64,000 nucleotides of DNA from Protofrankia sp963555925 (GTDB lineage Bacteria > Actinomycetota > Actinomycetes > Frankiales > Frankiaceae): NCBI GenBank assembly GCA_963555925.1, contig CAUVXJ010000048.1:1-64000 (forward strand), written 5' to 3'. A program made the position numbers and the translations under genes. The first letter of the stretch is position 1, and each line of letters opens with the position of its first letter. Of this stretch, positions 17,222-26,140 are shown piece after piece. The notes beneath the pieces are model-generated. The model ran no database searches. It worked only from the letters and a program-made list of their open reading frames with translations, and was not told where the DNA came from.

Positions 17222-18720
17222 CCCGTCTTGGCCAGACATGTCCGTGAGTTCAACCGGCGTAGGTGCGCGACGCCCGCCGGGACTCGCAGAATCAGTCGCC
17301 CACCGGTACGGGGATTCAGCAGATATTTCGTCAGATAGGCGGAGAGACCGCATCCGTAGCCGAACATCTGCCGCCGGAGGGTCGGGAAGTCGCCGCGGTG
17401 ATGATGCCAGGACACGGCAGCCGGTTCATAGGCGATGACATGACCCGCAAGCAGAATTCGGACGAGCAGATCGAGATCTTCGCCGCCGCGGCTGGGAGTA
17501 CCAACACCGAGCGCATTGTCAAATCCCCCCAGCGCTTGTAGCACCGATGTGCGTACGGCTACCAGCGCGCCGAACGACCCGGCCGCAAACGGGTACAGGG
17601 GTCCCGGCCGATCGACCGGATCCCCGTCGAAAATCCTTGGCTCGCATCGTGTCGACCATGCCACTCGAGCGTCGAAGTACTGTTCGGTCGGGCCATCGAG
17701 GTTGGCTGCGGCCACCAGACCCGTCACGCAGGCTATCGTGTCCCGTCGGGAGAAACCGTGAAGAATCCCACCGATCCAGTCAGAATCAACCACGACGTCG
17801 TCATCGGTGAAGGCCGTCACCAGGCCGGTGGCAATCTCCAGCCCGGCATTACGGGCACACGACAACCCCGGCCTGTCCTCCCGGACATAACGAAATCGAT
17901 GATCCTTTCCAACCGTGGTTTGAAACATGCGACGGGCGCCGTCATCGCTGGGTGAGTTGTCGACGACGATGATTTCAAGGTTTGGATACCGGAGGGCCTC
18001 CAGAGAATGCAGGCAGTTGCCGAGCGCCTCCGGCCGATCGCGGGTACATACGATAATGCTCACCCGGGTATCGGAGTTCACCCCGACATCGGTCACCCCG
18101 ACATCCTTGTCGGCGCGTGCGCCGCATAGAGTGGCGGGAAACCCACCGGAGGTCGGCTGTTTCACGTGCCCAACGGCGACAAGCCCGGCCGCGTCGAGGC
18201 CGCGGCCCAGATCGCGCTCGTCGAGCAGTCCGTCGGCAGCGAGATGACCCCGCACACGGGCGACCACGTCCGCGTTGGCCGCGGCGAGCACCCGAGCGCG
18301 ATCCAGCCCGGCCGGACCGAGGCCGACAGAAACGTATCCGACCGCCTCGCCGTGCAGGCGCAGCAGAACTCGTGCCTGCGCGTAAGGGTCACCATCCCCG
18401 CGACGGGGATGGCTCGGCAACGTATCTGGTGCCGACAGTTCAAGTTGTCCGCACCAGATACCGGCCGCCTTTCGTGCATGGGCCTCTTCTGGGCCGGGGC
18501 CATCAGAAGTCAGACCGGAGACGATCGGTTCGTCCTGTTGCTGGGACCGGCCGCCGCCGGACCGCGGTGCCGATCGACGGGCATGACTCATCCGCCACCG
18601 GCCCAACAGGTACGAGCCCGGACCCGCCGCGTAACCCGCGGCCTCCGCCAACAGCAGGCGACGGCGCATGGCGACTGGCAGCGCCGGAGGGACACCGAGG
18701 GTCTGATCGGGCCCGCTCAC
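17218..18720 (-). CDS. Family-2 glycosyltransferase with N-terminal extension
   Basis: A 500-residue protein. The GT2 domain begins near residue 217 (RVSIIVCTRDRPEAL), with VVDNSPSDDGA, the DxD-type AFTDDDVVVDSDW, and a later acceptor-side GGEDLDLLVRIL. The first ~200 residues form a separate region containing a basic stretch and a domain (LRLHGEAVGYVSVGLG...) that I have seen attached to actinobacterial GT2 enzymes but cannot name. It overlaps the deacetylase upstream by four bases and the small membrane protein downstream by four. It likely transfers a sugar from a nucleotide donor in the cytoplasm. Confidence 0.85.
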   Translation of the reverse strand: MSGPDQTLGVPPALPVAMRRRLLLAEAAGYAAGPGSYLLGRWRMSHARRSAPRSGGGRSQQQDEPIVSGLTSDGPGPEEAHARKAAGIWCGQLELSAPDTLPSHPRRGDGDPYAQARVLLRLHGEAVGYVSVGLGPAGLDRARVLAAANADVVARVRGHLAADGLLDERDLGRGLDAAGLVAVGHVKQPTSGGFPATLCGARADKDVGVTDVGVNSDTRVSIIVCTRDRPEALGNCLHSLEALRYPNLEIIVVDNSPSDDGARRMFQTTVGKDHRFRYVREDRPGLSCARNAGLEIATGLVTAFTDDDVVVDSDWIGGILHGFSRRDTIACVTGLVAAANLDGPTEQYFDARVAWSTRCEPRIFDGDPVDRPGPLYPFAAGSFGALVAVRTSVLQALGGFDNALGVGTPSRGGEDLDLLVRILLAGHVIAYEPAAVSWHHHRGDFPTLRRQMFGYGCGLSAYLTKYLLNPRTGGRLILRVPAGVAHLRRLNSRTCLAKTG

Positions 18721-19478
18721 CGATGCACCCCGGTCATCAGTCCGGCCCGGCTGCGGCGCGCTACCCGAAATGCCCTGGTACGCAGGAGATCATGTCTGGG
18801 GGCAGTCCTGCCACGGCCTTGAAGCCATTCCTGGAAATGCTCCTTCGAGACGCTCCGATGAACTGTCATTCGCGAGATTCCATAGCGATCGTCAGCAGGA
18901 CCGGACATTGCGTTCTTCACTGCACACGCCGATTCGTAACCAGCATTGATCACGGCGTTGCGGACGGCCGCGCTAAAGTTCCCGTGCGGGTATGCAAAGG
19001 ACCGGCAGGGGATTCCCGTAAGGGCGGACAGACTCGCTGCGGAACCAGCTATCTCATCCTCGAGATGCATCGTGGAAAGCTCGTCGAGGCGTCGGTGGGT
19101 GTGGCTGTGTGCGCCGATTTCGGCACCCAGATTTATGATCTTGTGTAGGTCCCGGACGGTCAGCATTCCTTCATGCCCGATCCACGAGGTGGTCACGAAG
19201 ACCGTTGGCGTAAAGCCCCCGTCCACCAGCTGGTGGACGGCTTCGACGTTGTCCGCGAACCCGTCATCGAGGGTCACGACGAGCGCCTGCTCGGACAGTT
19301 TCCCGGCAGCCAGCTTCAGCGCGAACTCCGAGACGGTCAGGGCGGTCCGGCCGGATTCGGCCATCATCGCGACATCCTGCGCGAAACGCTGTGGTGACAC
19401 AGTCCAGCGGGCCATTCCCGGCGGTGGCTCGGCCGCTACCGAATGGTAAAGCAGGATCGGAATCATCACATCTCCCAT
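18717..19478 (-). CDS. Polysaccharide deacetylase (NodB homology domain)
   Basis: A carbohydrate esterase family 4 protein of 253 residues. Motif 1 is VTLDDGFADN with the catalytic and metal Asp residues, motif 2 HSHTHRRL supplies the two metal His, and motif 3 is SFAYPHGNF. The start MGDVMIPILLYHS is standard for the family. No signal peptide is evident, so it may act in the cytoplasm on a sugar intermediate, or a start further upstream may be used. It removes N- or O-acetyl groups from a sugar of the cluster's product. Confidence 0.88.
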   Translation of the reverse strand: MGDVMIPILLYHSVAAEPPPGMARWTVSPQRFAQDVAMMAESGRTALTVSEFALKLAAGKLSEQALVVTLDDGFADNVEAVHQLVDGGFTPTVFVTTSWIGHEGMLTVRDLHKIINLGAEIGAHSHTHRRLDELSTMHLEDEIAGSAASLSALTGIPCRSFAYPHGNFSAAVRNAVINAGYESACAVKNAMSGPADDRYGISRMTVHRSVSKEHFQEWLQGRGRTAPRHDLLRTRAFRVARRSRAGLMTGVHR

Positions 19479-19549
19479 ACAACTGAGATTATGGAAGCAA
19501 CTGAGATGACAGAACCATCGCGGCTCCATGGGATACAGCAGGAACGTCA

Positions 19550-20536
19550 TCAGGCTGTTATGTCCAAGATCGAGAAAATACTTCGCCGGCGTACGTAGCC
19601 GGCCGCCGTGACGACAAGACCGAACATCAGTGCTCCGGCACGCGGCCACTGACCGGGTTTGCGCAGGTTACCGGCGACCGCACGGGGCAGCGTACGTCGC
19701 ACGTACCGACGTTCGGTCGAGAGAGCTTCCCGACTGCCGACCATGCGGGCGACGAGTGCCGTGGACGACCCCTCCGCATAGCACCGGCGACGGAAATACG
19801 CGAACGACGTCCGTTCCGGGGTGACACGATGATCGACGATCGCCCTCGGCTCATACACGACGGAAGCGTCCGGCAGTTTTCGGCGGAGGCGGATGAAAAA
19901 CTCGGTCTCGTCACAGCCCGATGTGTTGTCGCCGACCCGCCCGACACCGTCGGTGAAGCCACCGGCCTGCGCGAACGCCGACCTTCGGACCGACATGGCC
20001 GCGCCGATCGGATTACGGATCGGATGGCGGCTGGTGGGCAGACCCACATAACTACAGCCGACCACCCAGTCGAACTCGGGCGGGAACCACCCGGGACGGT
20101 CGGTCGGCCAGTCTGCGACCACCAGGCCACCGACGCCCTGTACCGCTGGGTCCGCGTAGGGGATCAGCAGGCGTTCCAGCCATTGCGGATGCGCCCGGGC
20201 ATCATCATCGAGAAAGACCACAACATCGCCGGAGGCGACGTGAACGCCCGTGTTTCGTGCGCCGCTGAGCCCGCGTGCGCCGCGGTTCGCCAGCACCGTC
20301 ACATTCGTGAAAAAATCCCGGCTGCGCTGGAGCAGTGCGTCGTTGTGGTCCACCACAACGATGATCTCTTCCGGCCGACGGTGTTGACTCCGGACGCTGG
20401 TAAGCGCGGCAAGAATATCGTTCCAACGCCGCTCGGTAAATACGCAGATGACAACCGATGCAGTCGGCGGAAGCCGCCGTTGTGGCGTGACGCGGGCGGG
20501 GGCGGGGGCGGGGAATTCCAACCGGAGGTTGGTCAC
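19550..20536 (-). CDS. Family-2 glycosyltransferase
   Basis: A 328-residue GT2 enzyme. The donor-binding start is ASVVICVFTERRWNDI, the metal-binding motif is VFLDDDARAHPQW, and DETEFFIRLRR marks the catalytic base region. A short hydrophobic segment near the C-terminus (LMFGLVVTAAGYV) suggests membrane association. The start is a GTG with a strong AAGGAGAG eight bases before it, preferred over an in-frame start 26 codons upstream. Confidence 0.87.
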   Translation of the reverse strand: MTNLRLEFPAPAPARVTPQRRLPPTASVVICVFTERRWNDILAALTSVRSQHRRPEEIIVVVDHNDALLQRSRDFFTNVTVLANRGARGLSGARNTGVHVASGDVVVFLDDDARAHPQWLERLLIPYADPAVQGVGGLVVADWPTDRPGWFPPEFDWVVGCSYVGLPTSRHPIRNPIGAAMSVRRSAFAQAGGFTDGVGRVGDNTSGCDETEFFIRLRRKLPDASVVYEPRAIVDHRVTPERTSFAYFRRRCYAEGSSTALVARMVGSREALSTERRYVRRTLPRAVAGNLRKPGQWPRAGALMFGLVVTAAGYVRRRSIFSILDITA

Positions 20537-20652
20537 GGATTTCTCTCCTTCACAGGTTCGAGGCCACACGCCCGGGAAAGCGAATTGATTCCGACGCACG
20601 CCGTTCACGGCCACTGTTCATCGCGGACTTTGTCCGATGGCAACACAGTTTC

Positions 20653-21561
20653 TCACCGGATGGGCCGGCCGTTCAGCGCCGCCACAGCTCCGGTGGCCTC
20701 GCGGGACGCCGCGTCGAGCGGCCGGCGAGCCTCTTCGGTCCGTGGATCGAGACCGTGTCCGTCGGCCCCGGCGACGTGTCTGAAACCGACCGACGGTGCT
20801 GACACGGACAGCATTCTGGACCGCGACCGTCGCCTGCCGGACCACCCGCATTCTTTTATGATCACGAACAATACACGAAGGCCGTCGGACACCGGGTGGA
20901 GTTTGCTTGAACCGTGCAGACGCCGGTGCTCGAAGCTGGGCACCTCGACGACGCGGAAACCGGCTTGGACGGTCCGAATGCTGATCAGTGTCTCCACCTC
21001 GAAACCGTCCCCCCAGGAGAGCTTCTGGTCGCGCTCACCGGGATCAAGCCCGAACGCCGGTATACATTGTCGCCAGAACGCATTGTAGCCATAGCAGAGA
21101 TCGGTGAAACGGGCGTGGACCGCGATGTTGGCCAGAGCGTTGAGCCACCGGTTTCCGGCCCGGCGCAGTGGTGTGATGTCGCTGCTCCCGGCGCGGGGGA
21201 GAAAACGCGATCCCCTGGCGAAGTCGGCGCCCGCGGTGAGCGCCCGGACAAACTGGGGGATCTCGGCCGGGTCCGCTGACCCATCCGCGTCGAGCATCAC
21301 AACGACGTCACCGGTCGCCGCTGCACAGCCACACGCCACCGCATTTCCCTTGCCACGCCGGGTCTGGTTCACGATGACGGCGTCGGGCCGTAGCGAGCGG
21401 GCGACGTCAACAGTGCCGTCACTGGAACGACCGTCGACGACAATGATCTCGGCGTCGTCGGGCAGGCGCGGGAAGACGTGCGGCAGGTTTTGCGCCTCGT
21501 TGAGGGTAGGAATTACCACGCTGACGCTGGGTGAGCCATCCAACCTGGCGGATTCTGACAT
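20653..21561 (-). CDS. Family-2 glycosyltransferase (polyprenyl-phosphate type)
   Basis: A 302-residue GT2 of the DPM1/WcaA-like group: SVSVVIPTLNEAQNLP, then IIVVDGRSSDGT, and the DxD motif VVMLDADGSADP. The product may be a polyprenyl-phosphate sugar or a glycan linkage. The chosen start MSESARL has GGAG 11 bases upstream; an upstream start would add 19 residues. The C-terminal ~60 residues are polar and Arg-rich without clear structure. Confidence 0.85.
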   Translation of the reverse strand: MSESARLDGSPSVSVVIPTLNEAQNLPHVFPRLPDDAEIIVVDGRSSDGTVDVARSLRPDAVIVNQTRRGKGNAVACGCAAATGDVVVMLDADGSADPAEIPQFVRALTAGADFARGSRFLPRAGSSDITPLRRAGNRWLNALANIAVHARFTDLCYGYNAFWRQCIPAFGLDPGERDQKLSWGDGFEVETLISIRTVQAGFRVVEVPSFEHRRLHGSSKLHPVSDGLRVLFVIIKECGWSGRRRSRSRMLSVSAPSVGFRHVAGADGHGLDPRTEEARRPLDAASREATGAVAALNGRPIR

Positions 21562-21623
21562 TTCAGGTGATTCTCCGTACTGGACCTTTTGAAAGCGGAC
21601 CATAGTAGTTTGCGCCACTCCGG

Positions 21624-22331
21624 TCAGGGCCTGGAACGATAGGCGATGATGCGGCTGAATCCACGGTAGGTGGTCTCACCTGCCTTCTCCCAGCAGTTGG
21701 GAAGAGACTCCAGTACTTCCTCGTGCCGGGGCTTGCTGTAAATGATCCAGGCATCGCGCGGACGGACTGCGACAGAACGTTCGATGTTGGCGATGACCGG
21801 CCTGAGAACATCGGCGTCGAAAGGATTGAAGAAGAAGAAGACCCGCTCATCCGGTTGAATCTCGTACAGCGCCGCATCGATACACACCATACGCGCTTCG
21901 AGGCCGTCTCCCCGGCGCTTCCTATAGGCAGCTATATTCTCCTCGCCGAGCTCGCACAGTTCCTTCGCGAATTCGACGCCGACAACGCTTCTGAATCCGA
22001 ACTCGGCGGCCAGGAGAAGCACTCGTGCATTTCCGGCACCGAAGTCGATGAATGTTCCTTCGGTTGGCACGTGAAACTTTCTGAGTGCGTCGTAGAAGGG
22101 ACCGACCGGCATTGGCACCAGATCGTGACCGGTTTCCCGGTCGCCGGCTATGGTGAGCTTCTCCGTGAGAGCGATACGCGTCGACGTCCGGGTGCCGTGC
22201 CGGCTGTCGAACCAAACACCCCGCGCGTACCTGGCACCGGCTTGCAGAACAAAGGAAATTCCGTCCTTGTGGAGGGTGCGCTTGAGGATGTCATAGTTTG
22301 AGAGGACGGTCAGCTGGCTGTCGGCGGTCAT
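21624..22331 (-). CDS. Class I SAM-dependent methyltransferase-like protein
   Basis: A 235-residue protein. The SAM-binding motif I is FIDFGAGNARVLLLAAEFG, followed by acidic VVGVEFAKEL, and a late aromatic VFFFFNPFDADVL that replaces the usual substrate-side motif. Upstream bases AAGGATGATTT give a good ribosome binding site. It is the first gene of the minus-strand glycan operon, divergent from the riboswitch-controlled cobalamin operon. It probably methylates a sugar or lipid intermediate; acceptor unknown. Confidence 0.78.
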   Translation of the reverse strand: MTADSQLTVLSNYDILKRTLHKDGISFVLQAGARYARGVWFDSRHGTRTSTRIALTEKLTIAGDRETGHDLVPMPVGPFYDALRKFHVPTEGTFIDFGAGNARVLLLAAEFGFRSVVGVEFAKELCELGEENIAAYRKRRGDGLEARMVCIDAALYEIQPDERVFFFFNPFDADVLRPVIANIERSVAVRPRDAWIIYSKPRHEEVLESLPNCWEKAGETTYRGFSRIIAYRSRP

Positions 22332-22571
22332 AAATCATCCTTTCGCCCTGGTGTTGACACGCGATCGGCCACGGGCGAGAGCGCCAGGCCGTCCCGACTC
22401 GCCGCATGACGTCGCCGAGCCATTCGGTCGCTTGCAATCGACCGTATGTCGCCGACTGCGTATGGCATCCCCACGTGGGCAGTAACTTGTCTACGCCGGA
22501 CGCGGGTCACCGCGGGTCACCGCCGGTTTCCGTCACGAGCCGACCACGGCGCTCGCGAAGGTGGGCTTGCG

Positions 22572-22760
22572 GGTGGCCTGGTGTGCCATGCTGAGGAGCG
22601 CGACGGCAGTGGAGGAAGCCGGTGGGAATCCGGCGCGGTCCCGCCACTGTCACCGGGGAGCAACCCCTCACCGTACGTCACGGCCGCGAGAGTGGTTGGA
22701 AGGCCGAGGGGGCGCGCTGATCCGGAAGTCAGGATACTCCGGCCGTCCGCACCGTTACCG
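22572..22760 (+). promoter_or_regulatory. Cobalamin riboswitch
   Basis: The conserved core is plain: GGAAGCCGGTGGGAATCC at 22613, the loop GGTCCCGCCACTGT to 22650, GGGGAGCAACCCC, and the 3' B12 box GGAAGTCAGGATACTCC at 22724-22740. Adenosylcobalamin binding normally sequesters the ribosome binding site or terminates transcription. It lies about 110 bases before chlI/D and probably controls the whole block down to cbiX, which is almost continuous. The outer helix limits are approximate. Confidence 0.95.
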
Positions 22761-22871
22761 AGGGCGAGGAAACCCGAGGGAGGACCGCGGTATGCCAACG
22801 CACGCCTGCCGACTCGTGATCGGCCGACTCGTGATCGACACGGAGTCCGGCGCACACCGGCACAGGGCACG

Positions 22872-25532
22872 ATGACGGCCTACCCGTTGTCCGCGGTGGT
22901 GGGCATGGACGACCTGCGGCTCGCCCTCATCCTCAACGCGGTGTCACCGGCGATCGGCGGGCTGCTCGTCCGCGGGGAGAAGGGCACCGCCAAGTCGACG
23001 GCGGTACGCGGTCTTGCCGCACTGCTCCCGCCGGTGACCGTGGTGACCGGCTGTCGGTTCTCCTGCGACCCGGCCGATGCCGACCCCGACTGCCCGGACG
23101 GCCCGCATCCACCGGAGGCCCGGCCGATCACCCGGGCGGCACGTCTGGTGGAGCTGCCGGTCGGCGCCTCCGAGGACAGGGTCACCGGGGCGATCGACCT
23201 CGACCGGGCGCTCGCCGAAGGCATCACGTCGCTGCGGCCGGGGCTGCTCGCCGCCGCCCATCGCGGCCTGCTCTACGTCGACGAGGTCAACCTCCTGCAC
23301 GACCATCTCGTGGACCTGCTGTTGGACGCGGCCGCCCTCGGTGTCGCCCACGTCGAACGCGACGGGGTGTCGGTGCGCCATGCCGCCCGCTTCCTGCTGG
23401 TCGGGACGATGAACCCCGAAGAAGGTGAACTGCGCCCGCAGTTGCTGGACCGCTTCGGGCTGACCGTCGAGGTCGCAGCCAGCCGACAGCCGCCGGTGCG
23501 AGCCGAGGTGGTGCGCCGCCGGCTGGCCTACGACGCCGACCCTGAAGCCTTCGCCGCCCGCTGGGCGGTGCAGGAGACCGCACTGGCCGCCCGGATCGCC
23601 ACCGCCCGCGACCGGCTGCCCGCTGTCGAACTGCCCGACTCCGCACTGCGCCAGGTCACCGCGGTCTGTGCGGCGTTCGACGTGGACGGGATGCGCGCGG
23701 ATGTGGTCGTGGCCCGCACCGCGATCGCGCTGGCCGCCTGGGAGGGTCGGGAGACCGTGGACGCCGACGACGTCCGCCGCGCCGCCCGCCTGGCCCTGCC
23801 GCACCGCTGCCGCCGTGGCCCGTTCGACGCGCCTGGCCTGGACGAAGACACTCTGACCAAGGCGTTGGACGAGTCCCCCACCGGTCCGGACCCCGACCTT
23901 GACCCGGACATGGACCCGGATCGCCCCCCGCCGACCAAGGGCGGTGGTGGACGCGGGGGAGACGGCGGCCGTGTTGGCGGCGGGCCGGCATCCAGCGAGC
24001 CGGAAACGACATCGGAACGCACGGCCGAGCCGGACGTCGTCCCATCCCCGCGTTCCGCGGAACACGATGCCCCGGAACAGGATGCCGGGGAACACCGCGC
24101 CACGGCGGGGCAGGGGCAGGAGCGCCAGGAGCGACGTGCAGGCACGCCCGGCCCATCGTTCCGCCCACGCCGGCTGGAGATCCCCGACACCGGAACACCG
24201 CTGGGTGCGCCCGGCCGCCGCTCACGCGCCCGCACCTCGCACGGCGCGGTCGTCACCAGCTCCCCGGACGCGCCCGGCCTGCACCTGCTGGCGACCCTGC
24301 GGGCAGCCGCGCCCTGGCAGCACGCCCGCGGGCGCGTCGGCCCGGGGCTGGCGCTGCGTCCCTCCGACCGGCGCGGCGCGGTCCGGGCGGGACGTGAGGG
24401 CAACCTGGTCCTGTTCCTGGTGGACGCCAGCGGGTCGATGGCCGCCCGCGCCCGCATGCGTACCGTCACCACCGCCGTGCTGTCCCTCCTGCTCGACGCC
24501 TACCANNNNNNNNNNNNNNNNNNNNNNNNNNNNNNNNNNNNNNNNNNNNNNNNNNNNNNNNNNNNNNNNNNNNNNNNNNNNNNNNNNNNNNNNNNNNNNN
24601 NNNNNNNNNNNNNNNNNNNNNNNNNNNNNNNNNNNNNNNNNNNNNNNNNNNNNNNNNNNNNNNNNNNNNNNNNNNNNNNNNNNNNNNNNNNNNNNNNNNN
24701 NNNNNNNNNNNNNNNNNNNNNNNNNNNNNNNNNNNNNNNNNNNNNNNNNNNNNNNNNNNNNNNNNNNNNNNNNNNNNNNNNNNNNNNNNNNNNNNNNNNN
24801 NNNNNNNNNNNNNNNNNNNNNNNNNNNNNNNNNNNNNNNNNNNNNNNNNNNNNNNNNNNNNNNNNNNNNNNNNNNNNNNNNNNNNNNNNNNNNNNNNNNN
24901 NNNNNNNNNNNNNNNNNNNNNNNNNNNNNNNNNNNNNNNNNNNNNNNNNNNNNNNNNNNNNNNNNNNNNNNNNNNNNNNNNNNNNNNNNNNNNNNNNNNN
25001 NNNNNNNNNNNNNNNNNNNNNNNNNNNNNNNNNNNNNNNNNNNNNNNNNNNNNNNNNNNNNNNNNNNNNNNNNNNNNNNNNNNNNNNNNNNNNNNNNNNN
25101 NNNNNNNNNNNNNNNNNNNNNNNNNNNNNNNNNNNNNNNNNNNNNNNNNNNNNNNNNNNNNNNNNNNNNNNNNNNNNNNNNNGACTCGCGTCCCTGCCGA
25201 CCGGCGGGCGGACCCCGCTGGCAGCCGGGTTGACCCGCGCCGGCGAGGTCCTCGCGGCCGAACGCCGCCGCGACCCGGACCGGCGTCCGCTGCTGATCGT
25301 CGTCACCGACGGCCGCGCCACCGCCGGGCCGGACCCGCTCACCCCCGCGCGGGCGTTGGCTCGTAGCGGCCTGGCGAGCATCGTCGTCGACTGCGAGAGC
25401 GGGCACGTGCGCCTGGGTCTGGCCGGCCGTCTCGCGACCGCGCTCGGCGGCACGACCATCCCGATCGACGCACTGGCAGCCGCGACCAACCGCGCGAGCG
25501 GCCACGCGACCAGCCGGCGCAGGGCTGCCTAG
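22872..25532 (+). CDS. ChlI/D-type cobaltochelatase ATPase subunit (AAA+ and VWA), interrupted by gap
   Basis: An AAA+ domain fused to a von Willebrand A domain, as in fused magnesium-chelatase I and D subunits. Walker A is RGEKGTAKST, Walker B LLYVDEVNLL, and the MIDAS of the VWA domain LFLVDASGSMA. Between the two lies an acidic, Pro-rich linker of about 130 residues. With cobN present and no bchH in the window, the likely role is to power cobalt insertion. The run of N splits the VWA domain; both flanks are in frame with the family (AYQ before, RLASLPTGGRTPL after). It is the first gene after the riboswitch. Confidence 0.9.
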   Translation: MTAYPLSAVVGMDDLRLALILNAVSPAIGGLLVRGEKGTAKSTAVRGLAALLPPVTVVTGCRFSCDPADADPDCPDGPHPPEARPITRAARLVELPVGASEDRVTGAIDLDRALAEGITSLRPGLLAAAHRGLLYVDEVNLLHDHLVDLLLDAAALGVAHVERDGVSVRHAARFLLVGTMNPEEGELRPQLLDRFGLTVEVAASRQPPVRAEVVRRRLAYDADPEAFAARWAVQETALAARIATARDRLPAVELPDSALRQVTAVCAAFDVDGMRADVVVARTAIALAAWEGRETVDADDVRRAARLALPHRCRRGPFDAPGLDEDTLTKALDESPTGPDPDLDPDMDPDRPPPTKGGGGRGGDGGRVGGGPASSEPETTSERTAEPDVVPSPRSAEHDAPEQDAGEHRATAGQGQERQERRAGTPGPSFRPRRLEIPDTGTPLGAPGRRSRARTSHGAVVTSSPDAPGLHLLATLRAAAPWQHARGRVGPGLALRPSDRRGAVRAGREGNLVLFLVDASGSMAARARMRTVTTAVLSLLLDAYXXXXXXXXXXXXXXXXXXXXXXXXXXXXXXXXXXXXXXXXXXXXXXXXXXXXXXXXXXXXXXXXXXXXXXXXXXXXXXXXXXXXXXXXXXXXXXXXXXXXXXXXXXXXXXXXXXXXXXXXXXXXXXXXXXXXXXXXXXXXXXXXXXXXXXXXXXXXXXXXXXXXXXXXXXXXXXXXXXXXXXXXXXXXXXXXXXXXXXXXXXXXXXXXXXXXXXXXXXXXXXXXXXXLASLPTGGRTPLAAGLTRAGEVLAAERRRDPDRRPLLIVVTDGRATAGPDPLTPARALARSGLASIVVDCESGHVRLGLAGRLATALGGTTIPIDALAAATNRASGHATSRRRAA
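24506..25182. other. Assembly gap (677 N) inside the ChlI/D gene
   Basis: The gap lies between the first strand-helix unit of the VWA domain and the conserved LPTGG motif. Homologues have only about 32 residues there, roughly 100 bases, so the run is far longer than expected. Confidence 0.95.
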
Positions 25533-25534
25533 CC

Positions 25535-26140
25535 ATGCCACAGGGACAACCCGCCATGGTGCCCGACGACGGCCTGACGACCCGGGCGCGCCGGGACCGA
25601 GCGCTGCTGATCGTCCACACCGGTGAGGGCAAGGGGAAGTCGACCGCGGCGTTCGGGCTCGCGCTGCGCGGCTGGGCGCAGGGCTGGGACGTCGGGGTGT
25701 TCCAGTTCGTCAAGTCCGCGAAATGGCGAATCGGGGAGGAACGGGCACTGCGCACCCTGGCCGCCGGCGGTGAGGGCGGGGACATCGCCTGGCACAAGAT
25801 GGGCGAGGGATGGAGCTGGGTGCAGGCCCGGATCGACCCCGCCGCCGACCCCGCCGAGGCCGCCCGGGAGGGCTGGGCGCAGATCCGCCGGGACCTGGCC
25901 GCCCAGACCTACCGGCTCTACGTCCTCGACGAGCTGACCTACCCGCTGAAGTGGGGATGGATCGACACCGACGAGGTCATCGAGGTGCTGCGTACCCGTC
26001 CGGGACGCCAGCATGTCGTCGTCACCGGGCGCGCCGCCCCGCCCGCGCTGATCGACGCCGCCGACCTGGTCACCGAGATGACCAAGGTGAAGCATCCGAT
26101 GGACGCCGGGCAGAAGGGCCAACGGGGGATCGAATGGTAG
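25535..26140 (+). CDS. cobO: Cob(I)yrinic acid a,c-diamide adenosyltransferase CobO/BtuR
   Basis: A 201-residue ATP:corrinoid adenosyltransferase that attaches the upper 5'-deoxyadenosyl ligand. The P-loop GEGKGKST lies at about residues 31-38, FQFVKSAKW follows, and YVLDELTYPLKWGW is the Walker B region. Ends with PMDAGQKGQRGIEW, a standard C-terminus. It begins two bases after the chlI/D stop, and its own end overlaps the start of cobB. Confidence 0.95.
   Translation: MPQGQPAMVPDDGLTTRARRDRALLIVHTGEGKGKSTAAFGLALRGWAQGWDVGVFQFVKSAKWRIGEERALRTLAAGGEGGDIAWHKMGEGWSWVQARIDPAADPAEAAREGWAQIRRDLAAQTYRLYVLDELTYPLKWGWIDTDEVIEVLRTRPGRQHVVVTGRAAPPALIDAADLVTEMTKVKHPMDAGQKGQRGIEW

Noticed and set aside
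22446..22871. N-terminal extension of the ChlI/D protein
   Set aside because: It would translate through the cobalamin riboswitch.
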